Assembly: GCF_021018805.1 (NCBI RefSeq)
Contig: NW_026960607.1
Span: 3,102,501 to 3,166,500, forward strand
Reading direction: 5' to 3'
DNA: 64,000 nucleotides
Source of the DNA: Prinia subflava
Taxonomy: Eukaryota > Chordata > Aves > Passeriformes > Cisticolidae
The position numbers and the translations under genes are program-made. The notes beneath the pieces were generated by a model that saw nothing but the letters and a program-made list of their open reading frames with translations, made no database searches and was not told the origin of the DNA. How positions within the stretch are numbered: the first letter of the stretch is position 1; each line of letters starts with the position of its first letter. Below are positions 1-11,600 of this stretch, one piece after another.

Positions 1-520
1 TTGCGACGCTGGGCAGCGCGTGGGATAGCTCCCTAATGCGCACTGCAAAGATCACAGGTAATTACAAAGCCTTTTATTTACAAAAATGTTGAATACACAA
101 AATACAAATGCATATTCATACTCCTGTCCCTTCCTCTTCTCCGCTTCGTATGCTAATTGACAAAAAGGCTATTAAGCATGCGTAGTCTGTTCCCTGAAAT
201 GGGTCGGTGGTCTTTTTGTGAGGAGTGGTCACCAAAAGGAGGAAGTAAAACCAGTCTTCCTCTTTCTAAACTTTCAACCTTTTCAATGCAGATGTGATTG
301 ATGGATGGTAGAACTCCCTGTTTCCTGTTTTCCAGGACTATTTCAGTGGGTTTCTGGAAACAGGAGGCCTGGTGTTGTATTGATTAGTTTCTCTGTTTGA
401 CATGCAATGAGTCATTAAATCCGGGGTAGCTTATCTTAAATCTGGTTTCTTTTAACCACCCTCTAACTTTTAACTGATTTCAGCAAAGCTTATCTATTCA
501 TTTCAGCTAAATCAGCAACA
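1..520 (-). mobile_element. Endogenous retrovirus LTR, minus orientation, cut by window edge
   Basis: Read on the minus strand, this stretch has a candidate TGTTG start at 520, a run resembling U3, an AATAAA polyadenylation signal (TTTATT near 73-80 on the plus strand) and a short GC-richer R/U5-like tail that reaches the left edge. The words around 105-120 recur in the class II LTRs near 48064 and 49067, which suggests a related family. No polypurine tract is visible next to position 520, so that boundary is tentative. The rest of any provirus would lie left of the window. Confidence 0.5.
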
Positions 521-2797
521 TCTATTGTTAACTGTAACCTTAGCTTTTCTCAAAGCTTCAAAATTAGTCTCAGGATACCTAGATGTTCCCTTGGGATTCC
601 CTTCAACATAAGTTTATTCAAATATAATAACACAGCCCTTTCAGTTAAAATATTTTAAAAAATGAACTCCAGACTCAATTGCCTTAAGTGAACATATTCT
701 TCATTTGCAGGAAATGGTAAGGCACTTTTGTGACAGTGTTCAGGGCATAAATTTCCTTGCATTTCCTAAAAATTTATCAGCATGTCCCTTCTATTCCATC
801 AGTAACCTATGCATACCAACTTTTCTTCCAATATATATCTTTGTACATAGGTTGCATAATTCTAATGCTCTTTCATACAACACACAGATGTATCCACAAA
901 ACGCATATTTACATGTATACTCCCTCTTTTTTTCTTCTTTCCATCCTTTTCCTTGTGCAACAACCATATTACTCATGCCAGTATTGTAATTTGCAAGTAT
1001 ATTACAACCTACACCATTTTCATTGCTTGCATCCCTGTAGGATACATCAGCTACTCAGAGGGGAAGACACTGGAACAGTTATTATTCTAAATTAGTAAGT
1101 CTTAATATTGAAATATTTGTTAACGAGAATTTGTAAAATAGATAATATTTTGGAATGGAGAAGAATTTTTTTTTGTTAATAATAGCAATGCTTCTTGATT
1201 GGACAATGATAAAGAGCTATGAGGCAGTTTCTAAACTCTCAGTTCAAAATTATGTTCCTGTACCATTAGTATTCTCTTACCACTGCTGCAGTAACAGATT
1301 CCCTGTCACATCTTAAAGATGCTATTGTTAAACACATCAGTATGTAACAATACAGTTACATTTTCTGTAAGAAATGTATGTACATTTAAAATAAAGAATA
1401 TTTCTCAAGGTACATAAGTTTAATCTTTGAAGAGAAATGAAATCATTGAGGAAAAAAAAAACTTCTTAGTTTTGTATCTTCAAAATGCCATTTCAATCAA
1501 GTATCACTGTGTGCTTGAATAAATGGAACTACCAACTTGTGTAAAGTCCTTGATCAGAATGAGGCTCTTAAATCAATTAGGTAGAGTTCAGAGTGTTTAA
1601 AATTATAATGAATACATTTAGAATTATTAAAGGCTTCAAATAGCTTGGTTCAGGCAAAATTACATAAAATTGATCATTAGTGTGTGTTGTCAGTAGAAAC
1701 TGCAGTCATAGGTGTTGAAGATAGCTTTTTAGACAAATTGCAGTGAAACTTTTAAAACTCAAATCATAAGAGATTTCCCCTTCCTAAGGATTTTAACTGA
1801 ATGCAAATCTTAGCCACTTTTAGTCCTCTTCTCTAAGTATGGAAAGATGAACAATAACTTAAAAATGCTAACTAATATCATCTGGATGAAATTGTCAAAG
1901 ACACATGAAGCAAACCAAAACAAAAATAGATCACCTTCATTGCTGGGTAAGTGAAAACACAAATTCAGGAACTGGGATGCTGTTAAAAAAGTTTAAGTAA
2001 GTCTTAAAAAAAAAAAACCAAAAACAAACCAACAACAACAACAACAAAACCCCAAAAAACCCCAAACCCCAACACATTAGATTTATAGAGAAATTTCTTC
2101 TTTGCCAAAGGGCAAAGCAATTTGTAGGAAATGAACATTAAGACTGACAAATAGAAACTGGATTGTCAGAGAACGATTCTATAAAGCACTGACTCTATAA
2201 CCCACCCTGAGAATAACATGACTGTTTTACTGATTATTTAGCCTCTGTGCAGACCCTCTACCCCTTTGCTTTGAATTTTATGATTCATTTATTACAGAAT
2301 ATAATGTCATTCTGGATAGGTAGCATTTTTAGAGTCAGGCACATAAATTCTAATCTTGCAATCATCCTGTCTGTCATACGGGTGACAGGATTTTCATTGA
2401 TTTTAGTGATACAAGTTTAGGAACAAAATGGCATGTATTATGTACTGTATAATGTAGGTTCTTTGATTTAATTAATACTTTACTATCTGTCTGTAGTTAC
2501 AGTTTATGACCAAAATCAAAACTTGCTAAACTCAGTGGCAATCTCATAATCCCTTCTCTTTTTGCATGAAGTGGCATTTTTCTGCCATCAAAGAATCTCT
2601 TGATGGACTTGACCCTGTTGTTCTGGTTTTTCTGAGTTTTTTTAAAGCCTTCTACTTGTTCGTAAGATGGAGTCAGATCTTTAGTTTCTGTGCAATATTA
2701 AGGGTCAGTTTTTCACTTTCTCACACTTTGGAGTGTAAACAACCTTTCTTGTTTTTGTTCACTGTCCTTTGTTTACATATTTCTAGCCTGAAAATAA
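521..2797. other. AT-rich flank upstream of SPOCK3, no gene seen
   Basis: Only short chance reading frames occur. The single distinct item is the A-rich/CAA simple repeat near 2005-2072. No exon-like acceptor/donor pair with coding character was recognised. Confidence 0.6.
2005..2072 (+). repeat. A-rich / (CAA)n / (CCCCAAA)n simple repeat
   Basis: A poly-A run grades into six CAA units and then C4A3-4 units. It may be a decayed poly-A tail or an expanded microsatellite. No adjoining retroelement body was recognised. Confidence 0.8.
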
Positions 2798-3860
2798 TGT
2801 TAGTTGAAAGCTGGTCTGGCCAGTGGGGTGAAGAGGTAGTAACCCCAGAAGCCAATCCATAACCAGACCCACAAATGTATGAAAATGGAAGAAATAAACA
2901 GGCTCACCCTCTTTTTGGGGAGCAGCCCTTCACTGCAGACCTCCTGCCTCCGTGTTTTTTGTGTGCCTTCCAACAAGACCCTAGTTTCAACTCTGAAAGT
3001 AACTCATATTTTACCACAAAAAATACTTTCAGCAACTACACTGAGAGTGCTGTGTACTTGACATACTTGGCTACTTCGCGGTGGGTTAATCTTGGCTAAC
3101 AGCCAAACGCTTACCCAGCTGCTCACAGCCCCTCTCCTCAGCAGGACAAGTATAGGAAGAACTGGAGTGAGAGAGCTCATAGGTTAATAGAAAGGAATCA
3201 GGAACACTGTTTACCGATTACTGTTGCAGACAAAACAAACTTGACTGGGAAAAGTTTAATTGCCAATTAAAATAAAAAATGTAGTACATAGTTTCAGTAG
3301 GGGTAAGGAAGACGACACACTTTTAAAATTTTCTCCCTTCTTTTCCCAGGCTCCTCTCTCCCTGACCAGCACAGGGAAAATTGAGGGCAGGTACAGTCAG
3401 CATGTAACAATTTCTTTGCTGCTTGTTCCTTTTCACACTTTTCCTCTGCTCTGGCATGGCTTTCCCATCGGCTGCAGTTCTTCAGGAAAATGAGCTCTGG
3501 TCTGGGCTTGCTACAGTTTCTCTGAGTATATCCCTTTACTCTGGCATGAGTGTTCCAGGGTCTGCAGTGCCCTGCCATGGAGAGCACTTTCTCATCTCTC
3601 TCTGGCCCCGGCGTTCCCTGTTGTTTCTCACCCTTTCTGTTCCCACTTCCTCTCTCCGCGCAGCATTTTCTGCCCTTTGTTAGCTGTGCTTTCTCAGAGG
3701 CACCGCCAGCTTTGCCGAAGGGCTTAGCTGTGGCCGCAGTGTCTCCACTGTGGCGCTGGTAGGAGCCAAAAGGGAGCAAAAAATCCCAAAACGGGAGTCC
3801 CGCACCTCTTGTCACAGAGCCCACCCCGCAGTCTCTGCCCCACTCCCTCTGCCGAATCCT
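2798..3860 (+). mobile_element. Possible old LTR / ERV debris
   Basis: A TGTTAG start at 2798 is followed by an AATAAA near 2893 and a C/T-rich tail like an LTR R/U5. The downstream stretch 3290-3860 is richer in GC than the rest of the upstream flank and contains repeated words around CTCTGGCATG (near 3450 and 3540). It carries only non-conserved frames, including an unrecognised 176-codon minus-strand frame at 3294-3824. This is a resemblance call only; no target duplication or partner LTR was found. Confidence 0.28.
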
Positions 3861-4811
3861 TGCAACACGCAGCTAATACAAACCTAAAGAGCAGTGTTAC
3901 TCAAGTCCAGGGAATAAAACTAACATTAATAATTTGATTAATTAGGTCAACAGGATGGCAGAACTTAAATATGGAGGCAGGTATGCTGGAAAGGTAATGG
4001 AACTATTTCTGCACCTTGCTCAATTCTAAATTAAATTTAGCTAACTCGGCAAAGCAACCAGATGTCATTGAAGGCTTCGAGTTAATATACTGTTGCTGTT
4101 TAAAAAACAAAAACCAGAAAGGGAGGGAAAAAGGCTTCCCTATCCCTTACAAGAGGGATAACACGGGCAGGCGGCATCACAGCGTGCCTCCATCAGCACT
4201 CAGAGGCGATCCGCGAGCTTGCGTCTCTCCTTGCCCTGAAAGCGCGGGAAGTTCTATCTTGACATGACGGTGAGTTTAAGGATCGCGTCCGCCGAGGGGC
4301 TTTCGCCAATCCAGCTCAGGGTGCGAGGTGCCAACGCAGCTGTAGCGAAGTTCCAGCGGCATCCATCCCCACCTGGAGGAGGCGGCGGCATCGCGCGGCT
4401 GCTGCGGGGCCGGGCGGTGCTCGGCGGGGGTGTGCCGGTGCTCCCGGCCCCGCGCTGTTCCCGGTGGTGCGGGGTGCCCAGCTCCGGGCGGGAACGGCGG
4501 GCGCGCGCCTCTCCCGGTGCGGCAGGCGACGCGGCGCGGGGGCGGGGCGAGGGGCGGGCGGCGCGCGCGGCGCGGGAGCGGGGCGGACGGACGGGCGGCC
4601 GCAGACGGCGGCGCGTGCGGGGAGGGAGCGGGTGCGGGGCCGCCTTTCTGGCCGCGGCGAGGAGCGGGTGCGGGGCTCGCAGCAAGGTGACGGGCTGGGC
4701 AGCCTCCCCTTCCCCTTCCCCCCGCCGCTCTCAGGTGGGCGAGGGGGCCTGTCGCAGGCGGCTGTCCCGTGCCCCGCCGGCAGCCCCCAGGCGGGGTTCG
4801 GCTCCGCTGTG

Positions 4812-4845
4812 GGTAACCCCCCTGCCCGTGTCCTCTCTCGCCCAG
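4812..4845 (+). other. SPOCK3: Probable splice acceptor directly before the SPOCK3 start codon
   Basis: A pyrimidine-rich run ends in CCCAG at 4845, so the ATG would be the first three bases of the exon. Unspliced, the start context is weak (C at -3). Splicing from AAG|GT at 4686 would place A at -3. This is inference; an unspliced 5' UTR is also possible. Confidence 0.45.
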
Positions 4846-5016
4846 ATGCTCGCGGCAACCTTGGTGTGCGTGTGTGCAGCAGCCTGGTGCAGCCCGGCGG
4901 CGGCGGCGGCGGCTGGGGACAGACCGGATAGCGGCAATTTTCTGGACGATAAACAATGGCTCACGACCATCTCCCAGTACGACAAGGAGGTCGGGCAGTG
5001 GAACAAATTCCGAGAC
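4846..5016 (+). CDS. SPOCK3: SPOCK3 (testican-3) first coding exon, 57 codons, partial gene
   Basis: This exon encodes the N-terminus of testican-3, a secreted calcium-binding heparan/chondroitin-sulfate proteoglycan of the SPARC/SPOCK family found in neural extracellular matrix. From the ATG at 4846 it encodes a signal peptide (residues 1 to about 24: hydrophobic VCVCAAAWC core followed by six alanines from a GCG run) and the start of the mature chain with NFLDDKQWLTTISQYDK and QWNKFRD. The latter is essentially identical to the human testican-3 N-terminus as I know it. The exon ends after a complete codon (phase 0) at a strong GTAAGT donor. The frame is open upstream to 4264, but family homology begins at this ATG, so I chose it. 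The alanine run looks shorter than in human. The Kylin-like FOLN, Kazal, EF-hand and thyroglobulin parts must be encoded beyond the window. Only this exon was found. Confidence 0.93.
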
Positions 5017-5022
5017 GTAAGT
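5017..5022 (+). other. SPOCK3: SPOCK3 splice donor GTAAGT
   Basis: A consensus donor follows the GAC (Asp) codon exactly where the testican-3 exon is expected to end. It opens the long intron that fills the rest of the window. Confidence 0.9.
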
Positions 5023-5690
5023 TCAGCCCTTCCACCCTGCCAGCCAGCAGCCGCGCCCAGCCCGCTCCCGCTGGTTCCGTTCACTGCAGGGTGTTAGGGC
5101 ATCCCTTGGGGAGCAGGGGCTGGGGTACAGCCTCAACTTTCCCCCTTCCCCTCGAATTTTAGTTCTTAATTAATTGCCTGCGGCACCTCGGCGAAGAGGA
5201 TGGGGGTCCCGCCGGGCAGTTCCCGGGGCGCTGCCGCCGCGGAGCGGCCGGGCCGCCCGGCGTTCCCCGGGCCGCCTCGCACCTTCGGGGCCCAGCGGCC
5301 GGGCCGCGGGAGCCGCTTCCCGCCCCGCGGGGCGCCAGGCGGTGGAGGGGGAGACCCGCGTTTGTCCTCCCTCCGCCCGTTTCCCGCCCCGCTGCGGGAA
5401 GGGATGCGGTGCGGGCGCCGGGCCGGGGTAGGGGCTCGCCCCGCCGGTGCCGCCCGGGACAGGGCCCCTTCCTTCCCCGGGCACCTGGCAGCGGCGCCGA
5501 GCGGCACCGCCGCGTCTCGCCGTGCCCTGTCAGAAGTGCCGGCAGGGAGGGCGGGGGAGAAGGGGCAGCGCTCACGGCCGGGGGTTGCGGTGTCAGGGGT
5601 GCGGGGTCTCAGCGCTGCGGCGGTGCGCGGTGTCCGGAGCGCCGTGCTCGGAGCCCCGGAGCAGCAGCCCCAGCCTGACCCGAATCTCAT

Positions 5691-8600
5691 CAGTTACGAA
5701 ACCTGCCGCTGTAAGGTGGCTCTGTCCTCAGCGTGCTTCCCCTGTGCACCGAGTTCGGGCTGTATTTGCTGCAAGTGAAGTGAAACACAACCTATTTTCA
5801 AAAGCCGTTCGCATTTCTTTCAGTGGAAAAGATTTTCTTTGATCATCCAGTGTCCTGCATCCCTTGGTGTCACTTTTAAAAACCTGAATTCCAACCGTGC
5901 AAAATAATTTTCTGTTTTCTTTACTGTTTAACCTACTGGATTTCTTTGATTTGGTGTAAAGCATTGATTTGGTTTGCAACTTAAGAGGCAACAGGTTTCT
6001 TCTTATTCTACAGCCTGCTGGTGACTGCAGTTTACTGTAGCAAACTGAAGTAAATGTCTCCAAGAAGTCTCTTATTTTTCTGAGACCTGGAGTGTCTTGT
6101 GATGCATGTATTTTCCAGCTTTATGTCTGTGTTGCATGTGGGATGCAAACTTGGCTTTTTATCTTAAGCAACTAGGAAAGAACTACTGGAGTTGTGGGAG
6201 AACTTATTTTCCCAATATTTTTTATTAAACAGGATATCTGCTGCGTGCTTCTAATCAGTAGTCAGATATTTTTGTTTGCCTTGAATATCTAAAATAAAAG
6301 AGCTTAGGTTTATGTGAAAAATACCTGTTCAGTATGCTGTGCATTGAGACCTGTGATTTTAGAAAAAAAAACACAAGCTAAAATCTGGTGCTATAGAAAT
6401 GTTCTAGGATTAAAGACTGCTGCTAGAAAACTCCAAAATACGTACATCAGTTATGTTTTGTAATTGGGCAAAGTCATTTATCTAAGGACTAACCTGCAAG
6501 GCTGAGGAAGCTAAGTGCTCTCTAATGCCCGTCTCCTGGGTGCCCACTGACATGTACTGTAATACTGGATATTAGCCAGATAATTTATTCTGTGACAAGT
6601 AGGTGTCCCCAAGGATTTTAAGAGTGACTGCTTTGAGGAAGTACTGCATACTGATTCTTCTGAGGCAATTTGCAAATATGCTGGCTTATTTTTACACTGT
6701 GTAAATTTTATAAGGCTGTTTCTTCAGTGAAGGGTATGCTTTCATTTCCTGTGCAGAATGCTTATGTCCTTATGTCTGGAATATTTATTTAATTTTTCAA
6801 GGCTCTCCCTTTAAAGCATAGGTAGTTTTCAGTAATTCATAACATATAACTGTAAACCCCCCCCAAATTATGTTAATCTACCTGTATGAGAATCCATTAG
6901 AAAAAATCTTGTAAGAACACTTATCAATTATCATACTTAAATATAACATGGTAGAGAAGATTTACCATCCTGCAATTTTGTATAATTAGTAAATTTACTT
7001 GTGTGACTGTAATCTGTTGGTTTTGAAATTGTAATTAGCAATGTAATTAGTGATTCAGGTGTGGCCTCCTGTTAAGGAACAGAATGGCAGCATTTGAAAC
7101 GTGTAGGGGTAACTGTCTTGCAGAGTTAAAATCAAGGTATGCAAGGCCTGTGTCTATAACTTTATTCTCTGGCCAGAGTAGGATATTTTTTGCAGGCTTT
7201 AAATACCCTACAGATGTAATGATGAGATGGAATTCTGGTGTGAAAAGAAGTATTGAAAGTATTTAAAGGCTTAACTTAAGACTTAACTGACAGGACTGAT
7301 TAATGTGAAAGATAATGACCCTGACTTCTGGCTCATTGGCTCAGTTTAAGAGTTTTAGATCACAGAGAGAAAGAACACAGTCAGAAAGGGAACCCTTACA
7401 GAACCTGATAAACCATGCTATTTTATTTATAAAAAACCAAAAACCAAGCCAACCCCAAAACCTAGCTCTCTTAACATCCTCTAAAATGTCAGTTTTGTCA
7501 GTAAGTGTTATTAATGTGAGATTATTAGCTAAGATCTTTTCAGTACTTTGTACAGGCAGAACTGTAACTGACTTCAATTCTTGTGAAAGGTCTTGATCAT
7601 TCTGACAAATCTGTTGAAAATACTGCAATAGGTCTGAGCAAGAACTGTCCCTTAACATGTAACAATGGGAAACTAGATGTGTGTTAGAGGCTACCTACCT
7701 TCCCATTTTTCTTGTGCAAAAATTGAGAATGGTCTTGTTTTTAAATAGGGGACTGTCCATCTTAAAGATGGAGGAGATGGGGTATGTCAAATATCAACTC
7801 CCTTAAGTTGTATGGGCAAGTGGAACATTTTGGGTTCTGTAGGAGGGTACATTTATTTTTTGCCTGAAGTGCAGGAGAGGAAGAGTTTACAACCCCTTCT
7901 TAGTGCTGTTGCACTCCAGTTGCTGAGTAGCTGCAACTATTCACATCTGTCACTAAAACAAGTCTCAGGGTTGATGTGTTTACTAAGGTTTTCCAAGCTG
8001 CCTGGTTAGGCTGCTTTAGCAGCCAGTGGTGTCATGATGCTGGGAGGTTCTAGCCCATGGGAATGTATCCTCTGTTTATTTCAGGCTTGGGAACTGAGGC
8101 TTTTCGGTAGATGCTCTTAGGGGTATCTTCTTCATTGATATTTTGTTTTATTGATAATGCTTTGTGGTTATGGTTTTATCTATGATGATAGCACTAGATA
8201 TTTGATAAATATATGTACATATACTGCAGTTTGTCTGAAATAAAGATTCACTTTTTGAAAAATGTGATTGAGAAATGGTATAACATTTATACTCCTACTT
8301 TGAACATCCTAAATCTTATCTAGCAAACCTTCATTACTCATAATGCTGTAAATCTGTGGAGAAAAACAGATTATTGGAATATAGGAATTATTTTTTTCTT
8401 TCTGATTACTTTCCAAATAGTGGAGGTGTTTTTAATCCTAGAGCAAAACACAGTGACTTTGTAATTTAAAATAATTTTGTCTTTTTATATTATTTTTACA
8501 GTCAGTTGGACAAAATTGCATATAACCATAGTTTTTTAACCTATTGTATCACTATCTGAAAAACTTTCAGACTTTCTTTTCAGAAGTTTTATTTTTAATT

Positions 8601-11600
8601 TCTTTAAAATACAATGAAGCAAGATTCTGTAGAGTAGCTAGTTTTAGTAATTGATATTTGTAAAGTGTCTTGTGCATTTGTGTTCATTAAAAAGACTGTT
8701 TTATATGGTGAATTTTACTTGCTGCTGGAAGAGAGATTTTGGGTTCTAATTTGCTTGTTAGTGATACATACTTTTTCTTTTCAGAGGTCATAATTAAAGT
8801 GATTGCTGTATTTTCAAATTTAAGTTGATAAATGAACTCCACAACTTTGTCATAGTGCTGTGAAATAGTAGGGTTGGTTATCATTGCAACCAGTTGCACC
8901 ATACTGCTGTATTAACTATCATCCCACCATGTTAATACAGTTATCAAGGGTAAAGAAGGTAGAAGAAAATGGAACAGGCCATAAAACCAAGCATCTATGA
9001 AGAGGAAGTTTGCACTGGAAGTACTCCTTTTTACTCTGCTTTGCTGTGGGGTGTTCTCACATTGACCATCAAATGTAATGCCTTCTACAAGACATGGCAA
9101 GTTTGGGCAGCTTGTGTTGGCTTTCAAGGGGAGTATTTAAAGAGTATGTTTTTTCAACATTAGTGAAAACTAAACCTGTGTGTTTGGAAAGGAGATAAAT
9201 TGAATATTCGGTCTCCATACCAATTCAGTAATAGCCAGCATTAATTATTCCCTTGTCTGTTTTGGAGGTTTAAGGCTTCTCAAAAACAAACACTACCCCT
9301 CAATTAAGCTCCATGCCAACTGTGCATTACTGTTGTGAGCAGAACATCTCTGTCCAACTGTGGATCCCAACTACATCTTTGTACCATTGAGCAAGCCAAA
9401 GCCCTTTTAAGAGGGATTCATCACAAGTTCTTTGTGGGATTACCATGTAAACATTCAGAAGGTTTTCATGCTTCTGGAGTGGAGTACCAGTGCCTTTACT
9501 TGAGGAGGAGGACTTCTGTTCAACAAGACTTTTGCAATGGACAAGAAGCCTATCAGAAGTTTATGGAGGGTCCTAAATGTAGTTTGGAAGAACTCAGTAT
9601 TTAGGATTGAATAGTGCAACACTCATTGTCTTTTTTCTAACTCATGTTACCTTCTTAGCTGTGAAAAAAGGTTTGGTGGTCTTATTTCTCCAGTACTTTT
9701 TATGGTTCAGGGTAAAAAAACCTTATTATTGGGTACAGCAGCTCTTTTATGGCATAAATGTCATGATCATGACATCAGGAGGAAATGGAATTGCAAAACA
9801 TGAAAGATGAGCTGCTTCTTTCTTATGTTGCCTTAAGCCGAAGTTAAACCAAGATCTTGTAATAATGTAAAGTTATTTTTGCAAATAGGGCTTTGAATCT
9901 TTTCCACGTGCCAGTCTGTTAGCTGAAACTTACAAGCACTTCTTAAGTAGTGTCAGTCACTTTTTTCCATGACTTGCTTTGTATGATCTGAGTCTTGTTA
10001 ATATGGTGAAGGAGAAAAAATTTGGAGCCCAGGAGGTCTGACCGAAAGAATAAGTATTTAGTACCTTCACCTATAATTACTGCCTTTGAAATAGAACTAA
10101 TAAGGACCCGAGTGCTCTTTTTTAAACTCTGAAATATGGGAAAGTAAATATGACAAAGTGTTAAGAATTTGTATTAGTTTTAATTAATTAAGGAAATTTA
10201 AGCAACTATTGAATTGTTCATAACTTCTAAATTGAATGTAACAAATTAGTGGGAAAGAGTAATGGAAATCTTAATTTTTCCTTTCTTCCCTATTGTAGAC
10301 AAAGGCTTCTAATTTTTATATGTGCTTTTAATTATTCTCAAGTATGGATTCCTTTTGTCTTTCCCATGATTACATTTCCTATGGTCTGTTTTTGCTGCCT
10401 GTTTCTAGTGCCAAATACTTTTTTGTCTGAAAAGGCAGAGTCTACTAATCTCAAACTGTTGTTAACACTGAACTCTTAAATGTCTCTTGGAAGGCGTTAA
10501 CTTGGAAGCTCTTTATATAGCTAACGTTTAAAAGTTAAGTAAATGGTAATGTGCTTTTCCTTAGATTGCCCTCATAATCTAAAGTAAAGCTGATAACATT
10601 GTTTCATCTTATCTCTATCTCCTTTCTCTGAAGAATAATCTTTATTTTATATGCTGTAGGTTATTTAGTGGCTATGGATACCCAGTCTTCTCTTGTCTTT
10701 CCATTAAATCTTATTGGGATTGACTTTAGCCATCTGTGCTTATTATAGTGTAGTATAAATAGCTTTGTAATACACAAATAGATGGTAACAGTAACAGAAA
10801 CTGCATAGGCTATCTTGGCTTTACAATTAGAAGGGAAAAATGCTTAAGAGGTTTTGTAAGGGGTGGCAGAATATAGAAAACAGTGGCTTGAGCAGAATGA
10901 GAATATTTTTAGACTAACGCCATTTCCTCTTTCTTCCTATCTCCTCTGTTTCTGTTAATTCATAATAATTGAAGTATTTGATGTAACTATCTGCAGAAAA
11001 GAGAATAATAGCTTGGATTAGTATGTTTCCAAGTGTTGGGCAGTTTCTGAGTGTGACTCCTTCGACTGAGTTAAGCAGTTGTGTGTTGTTTCTGTGTCAT
11101 GACCATGTTGTCATGACTTGTGGTGTGTCCGCGTTGTCCCTGAACCCCCTCCCTTCCCCGCAAGATATGCTGAAGGATAAGAAAATAAGAAAATCCTTCA
11201 GCAGCTGGTTACTTTTTTGGGAGCCCAGCTTTAGAGCAACTCCCATGTATTCAGGCATCAGGCAACTTTTATTCCAACCAAGGTATTTCTATCACTTTTC
11301 TATCAGTATTGAAAAAGTACTTTAGTAAAATAGCTGTATTTTGTTTTGTGTTAATGTTTATAATGTAGACATTTTTTTAAATTTTTGATATTGATTTTGG
11401 AATGGTGTTTCTCCTATTACTTGTTGTTTTTCTATTATCCTATTTGTCCTAACTTGACATATTTTAGTGTCTTAGTAACCATAGGGCATTTCTTTTTCTG
11501 CAAGTCCCACTATGCTTAATGCTAAAAATCTTTCCTGTTTGCTTTAGAAACAAATACTGTGGAGGCAATGCTAGTAAATGCCAGCATAGGAGATTGTATT

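Larger units (their letters stand above)
4180..5690 (+). promoter_or_regulatory. SPOCK3: CpG-island promoter of SPOCK3 with GC boxes
   Basis: About 1.5 kb is extremely GC-rich and dense in CpG, in sharp contrast with the AT-rich surroundings. Several GGGCGG/GGGGCGG GC-box (Sp1-type) motifs cluster around 4535-4595, and no TATA box is evident. The first SPOCK3 coding exon sits in its middle. Transcription should start upstream of 4846, and the 5' UTR probably lies within about 4260-4730. A candidate 5'-UTR exon donor is AAG|GTGACG at 4686; another GT is at 4735. Frames of 80-280 codons on both strands here are by-products of GC content. Confidence 0.85.

Noticed and set aside
3294..3824. 176-codon minus-strand frame
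   Set aside because: No recognised domain, no splice or start context; lies in GC-richer probable repeat debris.
4276..5690. Long overlapping frames on both strands in the CpG island (up to 277 codons)
   Set aside because: They follow from high GC and lack of stop codons. Composition is Arg/Ala/Pro/Gly-rich and no family is recognised; only the SPOCK3 exon is supported.
9335..9604. 89-codon plus-strand frame with varied composition
   Set aside because: No family recognised, no flanking splice sites, no poly-A tail or frameshift pattern of a processed pseudogene.
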